From Bacillota bacterium (lineage in GTDB: Bacteria; Bacillota; Clostridia; Oscillospirales; JAKOTC01): a DNA stretch of 6,558 nt. Both the position numbers and the translations under genes were made by a program. The stretch spans positions 1 to 6,558 of the forward strand of contig JAKOTC010000253.1 of assembly GCA_029776465.1 (NCBI GenBank), in the 5' to 3' direction. Below, one piece after another: positions 1 through 6,558 of the stretch. A model generated the notes under the pieces. That model did no database searches and was not told where the DNA came from. It saw nothing but the letters and a program-made list of their open reading frames with translations. How positions within the stretch are numbered: position 1 is the stretch's first letter; each line of letters opens with the position of its first letter.

Positions 1-1094
<1,094 letters not shown>

Positions 1095-1106
1095 TTAATC
1101 TTCTAT

Positions 1107-1141
1107 AAAAAAGAGACGGGGGTTTCCTCCGTCTCTTTTTT
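1107..1141 (+). terminator. Intrinsic terminator of tuf
   Basis: A 13-bp perfect stem (AAAAAAGAGACGG with CCGTCTCTTTTTT) extends by one G-T and two G-C pairs to a TTT loop at 1123-1125. The descending arm ends in six T. It starts 12 bases after the tuf stop. The A-tract on the ascending side means it could also work weakly in the opposite direction. It separates tuf from the next gene. Confidence 0.95.
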
Positions 1142-1177
1142 ATACATTTTTAATGAGCCGGGTAATTCCTTCCGAAT

Positions 1178-1208
1178 TTGTCAATACTAATGTTGCCAAT
1201 GATTAAAT
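1178..1208 (+). promoter_or_regulatory. Weak candidate promoter for the fusion gene
   Basis: TTGTCA at 1178-1183 matches five of six bases of the sigma-A -35 box. The best -10 candidate is TTAAAT at 1203-1208 (four of six) with a long 19-base spacer. A promoter is expected here because the tuf terminator lies just upstream, but the motif itself is poor and the exact position is uncertain. Confidence 0.25.
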
Positions 1209-1221
1209 AGCAATGACAAAC

Positions 1222-1228
1222 AAGGAGG
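1222..1228 (+). promoter_or_regulatory. Ribosome binding site that fixes the fusion gene start
   Basis: AAGGAGG is a near-perfect Shine-Dalgarno, five bases before the ATG at 1234. The in-frame ATG at 1213 lies upstream of it and would place the Shine-Dalgarno inside the coding region, so 1234 is preferred. The protein then begins MRAVILAGG, as expected for this family. Confidence 0.9.
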
Positions 1229-1233
1229 ATATT

Positions 1234-3504
1234 ATGCGTGCAGTTATACTGGCGGGTGGCGAGGGAAGCCGGCTGCGCCCGCTGACTTGCGATCTGCCCA
1301 AGCCTTTGGTACGGCTTTGCGGCAGGCCGGCCATGGATTATATTCTGGATCTGTTGGGAAATGCAGGGGTAACCCAGGCCTGTGTTACCCTTCGGTATTT
1401 GGCCGAGGAGATCCAACAATATTATCAGGACGGAAAATATAAAAATATTGAGCTGGAATTCATTGTGGAAGATAAGCCCCTGGGTACCGCCGGCGGGGTG
1501 CGGAATGCCGCCGCGGATTTTAATGATGATTTTATCGTCATCAGCGGGGATGCACTTTGTGATTTTGAACTTTCTGCCGCGATGGCTTTTCATAAAGAAA
1601 AACAGGCAATCGCTACCATATTGGTGAAGCAGGTAGATGATCCCAGAGAGTATGGGCTGGTGGACATTGACCAGGACGGGAAGGTCAGAGGATTTATCGA
1701 GAAGCCGGGCTGGTCCCAGGCCTTTGCCGACACGGCCAACACCGGCATCTATATCCTCTCCCGCCGCTGTTTGGATTTTATTCCCCGGGATAAAGCCAGT
1801 GATTTTGCAAAAGATATATTTCCTCAAATTCTTGAGCAGGGCGGGCTGTATGCCTTTACCGGCAAGGGCTATTGGTGTGATATAGGGGATCTGACAAGCT
1901 ATATGACCTCTCAGTATGATATGCTGAAGGGCAGGGTGGACTACGGCCTAACCGGGCTGAGGAATGACGGGATTTTCTTCCGGGATGCTGTTCCCATGGG
2001 TCAATACACCCTTCGCTCCCCGGTTTATATCGGAGAAGGGGTGCAGATTGGAAATGGTGCCGTCATCGGTCCGGACGTGATTTTGGATGATGGTGTCACG
2101 GTTGGCCCGGGCGCACGGATTGTTTCCAGCGTCATGCTGCAGGACAGCTATCTGGGGGAGAATGCCCAGCTGACCGGCGCACTGGTCTGTAGAGGCGGTG
2201 TGGTCAAAAAAGGTTCCTCATTGTTTGAAGGTTCGGTTTTGGGATTTAATTCAGTCATTGGTGAAAACACCGTGGTAGGGCCAGGTGTTTTGATATGGCC
2301 GGAAAAACAGGTGGCTTCGGGGCTCTCTGTCCGGGAAAATATTAAAATAGGCAAAGGTCCCCAAATTACGCTGGAGGAGGACGGAATCCGGGGTGAAGCC
2401 GGGGGCGATATGACCCCTGACCAGGCGGTCCGCTTAGGCGCCGCTTTGTCCGGTGCCGTCAAAGGAGCGGCAATCGGAATTGCCTCCGACGGCAGCAATA
2501 TGGCAGAAGCATTGAAAAATGCCTTTTCTGCCGGGGTTTTGGGCGCCGGCGGCGAGGTCTACGAGTTTGGAGAGATGTTTACGGCGCAGCTGTCCTTTGC
2601 GGTGGATTATTGCGCCGTAAGCTGCGGAGTTTTGTTTGAAAGTGACGGCGTCAGCGGGGCACAAATGGTTTTCCCCGGGGGGCAGGGAATGCAGCGGAGT
2701 GTGGAAAGAGATCTGGATGCCAGGTTGTCAAAAGGGGACTATCCCCACTGCCTGCCTTCGGAGTGCAAGAGTATTCGCCATATGAGCGGTATGGGCGGGG
2801 TATATTTTGAACAGATTAAAAACATGTTTTCCGGTAAGATGAACGGAGTTCGTGCAGATTTCATTTCCACCAATCCCAAAGTGGAAGCGGGCGTAAGACG
2901 GCTGTTTTCACGCCTGGGGGGAATTGTGGATTCTTCACTCACGGTCAGTTTGGATTACGGCGGGCGTTCGGTTTCCTTTATCGAGGGGGATAAAGAAATT
3001 TTATCCCAGGAAAGGGTGCAGGCTGTCTGTGCTCTTATCAGCTTTGAAAAGGGAAAGGATATCTGGGTTCCCCGTTCTGCGCCTCGTGCACTGGAGCATA
3101 TGGCTTCTTCCTATGGATGCAAAGTAAATCGGATTACAGACGGCCGAGGAATGAGCCGTTGGGTTCATGATGGAATTGTAGCGGCTTTTACCATATTATC
3201 CGAAGCCAAAACCATTGAGGGCCTTAAGAAATTGATTTGCTTACTACCCGAGTTTGCAGTGGTCAGCCGCGTTTTTCCTGCCGGAAAACCTGCCGGGTTG
3301 ATGGGAAGATTATTGAAAGAAGCGGGAAGCATCCGCCATGAGGATGGGGTCGAGTTAAGCAACGGCACAGGGCATGTTCTGGTTCGTCCTCTGCGCAACG
3401 GAAGCGGCATCAGAATCATCGCCGAGGCTTATTCAGTGGAGGCAGCAGAAGAGCTGTGCGATGGTTTTGAACAAAAGGCCCGTTCGGCCCAATATCCGAT
3501 GTAA
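1234..3504 (+). CDS. Sugar-1-phosphate nucleotidyltransferase fused to a degenerate phosphohexomutase domain
   Basis: A 756-residue cytoplasmic protein of the mannose-1-phosphate guanylyltransferase/phosphomannomutase fusion type, expected to make an NDP-sugar (GDP-mannose or a related product) from a sugar 1-phosphate and an NTP. Residues 1-235 form the nucleotidyltransferase domain. They carry the nucleotide-binding loop AGGEGSRLRPLT (7-18) with PKP (22-24), GTAGG (84-88), metal-binding GD (105-106), FIEKP, and GYWCDIGD near the domain end. All of these look intact. Residues 262-368 are hexapeptide-like repeats of a left-handed beta-helix. Residues 375-756 follow the phosphohexomutase fold: DGIRG (383-387) and the C-terminal IRIIAEAYSVEAAEEL are recognisable. 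The catalytic loops are not conserved: ESDGVSG replaces TASHNP, LDYGGR replaces DGDGDR, no GExSGH is seen, and RPLRNGSG replaces RPSGTEP. The first half is therefore probably the working enzyme and the second structural or regulatory. The exact sugar and base cannot be read from sequence. It appears to be a single-gene unit. Confidence 0.9.
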   Translation: MRAVILAGGEGSRLRPLTCDLPKPLVRLCGRPAMDYILDLLGNAGVTQACVTLRYLAEEIQQYYQDGKYKNIELEFIVEDKPLGTAGGVRNAAADFNDDFIVISGDALCDFELSAAMAFHKEKQAIATILVKQVDDPREYGLVDIDQDGKVRGFIEKPGWSQAFADTANTGIYILSRRCLDFIPRDKASDFAKDIFPQILEQGGLYAFTGKGYWCDIGDLTSYMTSQYDMLKGRVDYGLTGLRNDGIFFRDAVPMGQYTLRSPVYIGEGVQIGNGAVIGPDVILDDGVTVGPGARIVSSVMLQDSYLGENAQLTGALVCRGGVVKKGSSLFEGSVLGFNSVIGENTVVGPGVLIWPEKQVASGLSVRENIKIGKGPQITLEEDGIRGEAGGDMTPDQAVRLGAALSGAVKGAAIGIASDGSNMAEALKNAFSAGVLGAGGEVYEFGEMFTAQLSFAVDYCAVSCGVLFESDGVSGAQMVFPGGQGMQRSVERDLDARLSKGDYPHCLPSECKSIRHMSGMGGVYFEQIKNMFSGKMNGVRADFISTNPKVEAGVRRLFSRLGGIVDSSLTVSLDYGGRSVSFIEGDKEILSQERVQAVCALISFEKGKDIWVPRSAPRALEHMASSYGCKVNRITDGRGMSRWVHDGIVAAFTILSEAKTIEGLKKLICLLPEFAVVSRVFPAGKPAGLMGRLLKEAGSIRHEDGVELSNGTGHVLVRPLRNGSGIRIIAEAYSVEAAEELCDGFEQKARSAQYPM

Positions 3505-3527
3505 AAACTGAAAGTATATCTAATTCT

Positions 3528-3555
3528 TTGGGTGTTAAATTAATACAGAACCCAA
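3528..3555 (+). other. Weak hairpin after the fusion gene
   Basis: TTGGGT at 3528-3533 pairs perfectly with ACCCAA at 3550-3555 around a 16-base loop. No T-tract follows directly, although an AT-rich stretch with five T begins 13 bases later. It might be an inefficient terminator or mRNA 3' end for the preceding gene. No better terminator is visible in this gap. Confidence 0.25.
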
Positions 3556-3563
3556 CTGTGCAA

Positions 3564-3581
3564 TATATTTTTAAAAATATA
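3564..3581. repeat. 18-bp perfect AT palindrome
   Basis: TATATTTTTAAAAATATA is a perfect inverted repeat with no spacer. Its right end lies about 50 bases upstream of the -35 box at 3633. It could be an operator, a curved or UP-type upstream element, or part of a weak terminator for the gene ending at 3504. An AT-only palindrome can also occur by chance in an AT-rich gap, so function is uncertain. Confidence 0.4.
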
Positions 3582-3607
3582 GAAATTTACCGTGAAGGTG
3601 GACTCTT

Positions 3608-3670
3608 ATGAAAACATTATCACCCTTTTTATTTGACAATTGGTATGAAAAAAGGTATGATAAGAGTTGA
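3608..3670 (+). CDS. Possible 20-residue small ORF or leader peptide
   Basis: An ATG at 3608 is preceded by AAGGTGG (3595-3601) at a good six-base spacing and opens 20 codons ending in TGA at 3668-3670. The peptide begins MKTLSPFLFDNWYEK, is rich in aromatic and basic residues, and matches no family I recognise. The same bases contain a near-consensus promoter (3633-3661) and an imperfect hairpin (TTATCA near 3615 with TGATAA near 3658). Transcripts from that promoter would start at the ORF's end and not contain it. It would be translated only on read-through RNA from upstream. It may be a genuine leader peptide or a chance ORF. Confidence 0.25.
   Translation: MKTLSPFLFDNWYEKRYDKS
3633..3661 (+). 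promoter_or_regulatory. Strong sigma-A-type promoter for the structured RNA and probably rnj
   Basis: A perfect -35 box TTGACA (3633-3638), the ideal 17-base spacer and TATGAT (3656-3661, five of six) make this the best promoter match in the window. A start near 3668 is predicted, about 300 bases upstream of the rnj start codon and just ahead of the folded RNA region. No extended -10 TG is present. Confidence 0.75.
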
Positions 3671-3945
3671 ATAGTATATCCAAAAAGCAAGTGTCCAAAA
3701 TTCGGGGTTGCTCATTGCGATCCGTGACCGATACAGCGGTACGGACCGCCTACATATGCCGTATGAGGCCTATTGCTTTGCCTCTCCGGCTGGGGATTCT
3801 TTTTGAATTCCTCTAATTTTGTTTGATGCAGATTGGCCGATGACGGAAGGTCTACGGTCTTCTTGCAGATTGAAGCAGAATATTTTTGTCGGCCTGCATA
3901 AAAAGAATGAAGCTTAAGCAACGAATTTTACCTGCGACTATTTTT
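3668..3945 (+). ncRNA. Large structured RNA: independent ncRNA (possibly raiA-type) or long rnj leader
   Basis: The region folds by eye into a closed multibranch RNA. AAAATTCG (3697-3704) and TTGCT (3708-3712), with GGG bulged between them, pair with AGCAA (3917-3921) and CGAATTTT (3922-3929), giving 13 bp that bracket about 200 bases. GCAAGT (3687-3692) can extend this with ACCTGC (3930-3935), one mismatch. Inside are four hairpins. The first is 3717-3749, a 13-bp stem with one mismatch, one bulge and loop ATACAG. The second is 3758-3790 (GCCG/CGGC and GAGGC/GCCTC). The third is 3792-3813, with a TTTTT loop. The fourth is 3826-3899 (ATGCA/TGCAT and GGCCGA/TCGGCC, four-base bulge). AAAGCAA (3684-3690) can also pair with TTGCTTT (3773-3779) in a hairpin loop, a possible pseudoknot. 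TATTTTTG follows the closing helix. The 5' end is inferred from the promoter and the 3' end from this U-rich stretch. Size and lineage resemble the raiA-motif RNAs of Firmicutes, but I cannot confirm the class. It does not show the signatures of RNase P, tmRNA, SRP RNA, T-box or the ydaO c-di-AMP riboswitch. Confidence 0.65.
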
Positions 3946-3955
3946 GTATTATTTG

Positions 3956-3963
3956 AAAGGAAG
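3956..3963 (+). promoter_or_regulatory. Ribosome binding site that fixes the rnj start
   Basis: AAAGGAAG lies seven bases before the ATG at 3971. The frame also has a TTG at 3944, but that codon lies upstream of this site and has no Shine-Dalgarno of its own. The start at 3971 (MADQNSQ) is therefore chosen. Confidence 0.85.
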
Positions 3964-3970
3964 CATAGGA

Positions 3971-5959
3971 ATGGCAGATCAGAACAGCCAAAACAACGAG
4001 AACAAATCCGCAAAAGGAAAAAAATCATCTGAAAACGGCAACCCCGTCAGTAAAACTCAATCCAAAACCAAAAGACAAAGAACACAGAACAAGCAAGCTG
4101 CAACAACGAAGTTAAATACTGAAACAGAACAGGTTCAGGAGGCTGCTAAGGGTCAGGCAAAAAACAGACGTACCCGTGGCCAGAACAATCAAAATCAGAT
4201 AAAAAATCATACAAACGGTGCGAAATCCTCAAAACAAAACGGAAAATCAAATCAATCTGCTCATAAATCCCAAGCAAACCGTTCAGAATCCAACGTAAAG
4301 CCCCTGAGGATTATTCCTTTGGGAGGGCTCGAAGAAATCGGTAAAAATCTGACTATTGTGGAATACGGCGAAGATATTGTGGTCATTGACTGCGGACTGG
4401 CATTTCCGGATGACAATGAGATTTACGGTGTCGATTTGGTGATCCCGGATGTGACTTATCTGGAGAAAAATGTCGACCGGATTCGGGGCATTGTGATAAC
4501 GCATGGACATGAGGACCATATCGGCGCGCTGCCCTATGTGCTTCGCAAACTGTCTGTGCCGGTATACGGTTCCCGGCTTGCCATCGGTTTGGTGGCCGGC
4601 AAGCTGAAGGAGCATGGCATTTCGGAAAAGGCCAATTTGATGCACCCGGTAAAGGCCGGAGATGTTATTCAGCTGGGCAACCTCAGCGTTGAATTTATTC
4701 GGGTCAACCATTCCATCCCCGATGCCCTGGCCATTGCTGTGACAACCCCCGCAGGAGTGGTGATTCATACCGGCGACTTTAAAATTGACGCGACTCCCAT
4801 CCTGGGCAATATGCTGGATATCGCCCGGTTTAGCGAATTGGGGGATGCCGGAGTTCTGCTTTTAATGTCCGATTCAACCAACGCCGAACGCCCCGGGTTT
4901 ACCATGTCCGAGTGGAAGGTGGGACAGTCCTTTGAAACCATCTTCTCCCGTGCCGAGAAACAGCGGATCGTGGTGGCAACCTTCGCCTCCAACATCCACC
5001 GGATTCAGCAGGTTATTGATGCGGCAACCAGAAGCGGGCGCAAGGTGGCCGTCAGCGGGCGCAGCATGATTAATGCTGTGAATGTTTCTATGGAGCTGGG
5101 CTATCTGAATGTGCCAGACAATGTTTTGGTGGACCTCAATGATATAGATCAATATCCCAAAGAGAAAACGGTTTTGATTACCACCGGAAGCCAGGGCGAG
5201 CCCATGTCGGCTCTTGCAAGGATGGCCAGCGCCGATCATAAAAAGGTAGAGCTGGGCCAGGGGGATATGGTGATTATCTCCGCCACCCCCATCCCCGGAA
5301 ACGAGAAGACCGTTAGCCGGGTTATCGACCGCCTGATGAAGCTGGGGGTCGAAGTGGTATACGAAAAGATGTACGAGGTGCACGTTTCCGGTCACGCCTG
5401 CCAGGAAGAGCTGAAACTGATGCTTTCCTGCATCAAGCCCAAATATTTCATGCCGGTGCACGGTGAATACCGCCACTTAAAACGCCATGCCGAGCTGGCC
5501 AAAAGCATGGGAATCCCCGAGTCCAACATCATTATTTCCGAGATCGGGCGGGTGGTTGAGTTTAACAGTAAAGGCGTCTTTATGACGGAAACGGTTCCCG
5601 CCGGCCGGATATTGGTGGACGGTTTGGGAATCGGGGACGTCGGCACAGCCGTTCTGCGGGAGCGGAAGCTGCTTAGCCAGGATGGTCTTCTGGCCGTTGC
5701 CGCCGTTGTCAATCTGGAGACCCGAGAGGTTGTTTCGGGACCCGAGATCACCTCAAGAGGGTTTGTCTATGTGAAAGAGTCCGAGGAAATTATGCAGGAT
5801 GCCCGGCGTGTGGCCAGAAACGTATTGGCCGGTATGCTGGCCTCCGGGGTTACCGATTATAACATGCTGAAAAACGGGGTCAAAGATGAACTGTCTAAGA
5901 TGATTTATACCAAGATTCGTCGCAGCCCCATGATTATGCCGATGATTCTGGAAGTTTAG
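3971..5959 (+). CDS. rnj: Ribonuclease J with a long disordered N-terminal extension
   Basis: RNase J is a metallo-beta-lactamase/beta-CASP nuclease with 5'-3' exonuclease and endonuclease activity in mRNA decay and rRNA processing. The protein is 662 residues, against about 555 for B. subtilis RNase J1. Residues 1-110 are a low-complexity tail rich in Lys, Asn, Gln and Ser. The conserved core starts at PLRIIPLGGLEEIGKN (111 on). Zinc ligands and active-site motifs are intact: HGHEDH (178-183), H247 in NHSIPDA, D269 in HTGDF, SDSTN (300-304), HVSGH (471-475) and H497 in PVHGEY. The beta-CASP region contains TFASNIHR and TGSQGEP. A C-terminal domain follows, with GLGIGDVG and SGPEITSRGF, ending RRSPMIMPMILEV. 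The gene lies 30 bp upstream of gdpP, suggesting an operon. Expression probably starts at 3633-3661, so the mRNA would carry the structured RNA as leader. One RNase J is visible, so J1 versus J2 cannot be assigned. Confidence 0.97.
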   Translation: MADQNSQNNENKSAKGKKSSENGNPVSKTQSKTKRQRTQNKQAATTKLNTETEQVQEAAKGQAKNRRTRGQNNQNQIKNHTNGAKSSKQNGKSNQSAHKSQANRSESNVKPLRIIPLGGLEEIGKNLTIVEYGEDIVVIDCGLAFPDDNEIYGVDLVIPDVTYLEKNVDRIRGIVITHGHEDHIGALPYVLRKLSVPVYGSRLAIGLVAGKLKEHGISEKANLMHPVKAGDVIQLGNLSVEFIRVNHSIPDALAIAVTTPAGVVIHTGDFKIDATPILGNMLDIARFSELGDAGVLLLMSDSTNAERPGFTMSEWKVGQSFETIFSRAEKQRIVVATFASNIHRIQQVIDAATRSGRKVAVSGRSMINAVNVSMELGYLNVPDNVLVDLNDIDQYPKEKTVLITTGSQGEPMSALARMASADHKKVELGQGDMVIISATPIPGNEKTVSRVIDRLMKLGVEVVYEKMYEVHVSGHACQEELKLMLSCIKPKYFMPVHGEYRHLKRHAELAKSMGIPESNIIISEIGRVVEFNSKGVFMTETVPAGRILVDGLGIGDVGTAVLRERKLLSQDGLLAVAAVVNLETREVVSGPEITSRGFVYVKESEEIMQDARRVARNVLAGMLASGVTDYNMLKNGVKDELSKMIYTKIRRSPMIMPMILEV

Positions 5960-5975
5960 CTATAATCTAAATTGA

Positions 5976-5982
5976 AAAGGGG
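5976..5982 (+). promoter_or_regulatory. Ribosome binding site that fixes the gdpP start
   Basis: AAAGGGG lies seven bases before the ATG at 5990. An in-frame ATG at 5984 is only one base from this motif, too close for initiation, so 5990 (MKRVNRIRN) is preferred. The alternative would add only Met-Gly. Confidence 0.7.
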
Positions 5983-5989
5983 AATGGGT

Positions 5990-6558
5990 ATGAAGCGGGT
6001 GAACCGCATCAGAAACCTGCTGATTGTGTTGACGTTGGTCACAGCGGTCATTGCAGTCTGGAGCTTCCTCGGCCAGCGGGCGGAGTTAGGACTGGAGGCA
6101 ATGCTCAGCGTGCTGGTTTGCGTCATGTCCCTCCTTGCGGTCAACAGTTTTCGTGAGAGTGTTAAGAAGGCTGTGCGGGCGGAAGGCTCTGCCGGATCCA
6201 AGTTCGCTTCCTCGGTTTCCATTCCCTTTCTCGCCGTTGCGGAAGACGGCACCATGATTTGGTACAACGAAAGCTTTAAGGAAGCAATTTTAAAAGGCGA
6301 AGAACAATTTGGCATCAATGTTTTGCGGGTGCTTGACCGATTTGACATTAAAGCCGTCTGCTCTCCGGAAGGGCAGGATTTATATAAGGACGGAAAGTAT
6401 TACAATGCCCGCGGCGTGATGTATGTGGAAGAGGGCGGTCAGACCTGTCTGGTTTGGTTTGCCGATGTAACCCGGCTTTTGCTGGCGGTGGAAGAATCCT
6501 CTCTGAATGTGGCCGACGTGATGATTCTGCTAATCGATAATTACGATGAGCTGGTTAA
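5990..6558 (+). CDS. gdpP: GdpP-type cyclic-di-AMP phosphodiesterase, 3'-truncated by the window edge
   Basis: GdpP (YybT) is a membrane-anchored enzyme that hydrolyses c-di-AMP to pApA. The visible 189 residues are its sensory N-terminus. They contain two membrane segments (about 8-27, LLIVLTLVTAVIAVWSF, and 37-53, MLSVLVCVMSLLAVNSF) and a basic linker (RESVKKAVR). A PAS-like domain follows from about residue 74 (SIPFLAVAEDGTMIWYNESF), in the position of the haem-binding PAS of the family. The first strand of the degenerate GGDEF domain (VMILLIDNYDEL, about 177-188) then begins. The frame is open to the last base. The catalytic DHH/DHHA1 domains, normally some 300 residues further on, lie outside the window, so activity cannot be checked. 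It follows rnj by 30 bp with its own ribosome binding site and no terminator between, so co-transcription is likely. Confidence 0.9.
   Translation, partial: MKRVNRIRNLLIVLTLVTAVIAVWSFLGQRAELGLEAMLSVLVCVMSLLAVNSFRESVKKAVRAEGSAGSKFASSVSIPFLAVAEDGTMIWYNESFKEAILKGEEQFGINVLRVLDRFDIKAVCSPEGQDLYKDGKYYNARGVMYVEEGGQTCLVWFADVTRLLLAVEESSLNVADVMILLIDNYDELV

Noticed and set aside
1150..1827. 225-residue minus-strand ORF, and other long antisense ORFs inside the fusion gene and rnj
   Set aside because: They are antisense shadows of strongly supported genes, with no ribosome binding sites and no family motifs.
3737..3750. T-box antiterminator-like GCGGTACGGACCGCC
   Set aside because: It does not match the GGGTGGNACCGCG T-box bulge, no Stem I specifier hairpin is seen, and the downstream gene is not amino-acid related.
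3808..3812. TTCCT in the third hairpin as an anti-Shine-Dalgarno pairing with AGGAA at 3958-3962
   Set aside because: Only five base pairs and competing with a local stem; too weak to claim without conservation.
3712..3921. 69-residue minus-strand ORF
   Set aside because: It has no recognisable family or ribosome binding site, and lies exactly over the folded RNA, whose paired arms leave both strands open by chance.
3668..3970. ydaO-type c-di-AMP riboswitch in the rnj-gdpP leader
   Set aside because: It was attractive because gdpP degrades c-di-AMP, but the conserved ydaO elements I know, such as GGGGUGAAUC and the 3' CUAACCUCGUAGGC-like block, are absent.
5961..5966. Perfect TATAAT just after the rnj stop as a gdpP promoter
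   Set aside because: No -35-like sequence exists 16-18 bases upstream (it would lie in rnj codons around 5938-5943), and a start near 5973 would leave almost no leader before the ribosome binding site.

Overview
The window most likely comes from a mid-GC Clostridia-type Firmicute, with an Oscillospiraceae/Ruminococcaceae-like flavour. The evidence is a purine-rich Shine-Dalgarno before every start, an RNase J followed by a GdpP-type c-di-AMP phosphodiesterase, and a nucleotidyltransferase/phosphomannomutase-like fusion. All genes lie on the + strand. Lineage is inferred from gene content and motifs, not from a search.

Layout. (1) Positions 1-1094 hold the 3' nine-tenths of a tuf gene (EF-Tu), closed by a strong intrinsic terminator at 1107-1141. 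Its first 200-240 bases look strikingly enterobacterial, and the rest looks more like Firmicutes. (2) Positions 1234-3504 encode a 756-residue sugar-nucleotide enzyme: an intact nucleotidyltransferase domain, a left-handed beta-helix, and a phosphohexomutase domain whose catalytic loops all appear eroded. (3) Positions 3505-3970 have no conventional gene. They hold an 18-bp AT palindrome, a 20-codon ORF with a good ribosome binding site, a near-consensus sigma-A promoter (TTGACA-N17-TATGAT) and then about 250 nt of densely structured RNA closed by a long-range helix. (4) Positions 3971-5959 encode ribonuclease J with a 110-residue disordered basic extension. (5) From 5990 to the window end is the N-terminal part of GdpP.

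How the parts fit. tuf is a separate transcription unit ending at its terminator. The fusion gene seems to be expressed alone, for cell-surface polysaccharide precursors. rnj and gdpP are 30 bp apart and look co-transcribed, linking RNA turnover with c-di-AMP control. The structured RNA sits between a strong promoter and the rnj ribosome binding site. It is either an independent abundant small RNA (a known Clostridia class such as raiA is my leading but unverified guess) or a long regulatory 5' leader of rnj. This element is the most interesting part of the window.
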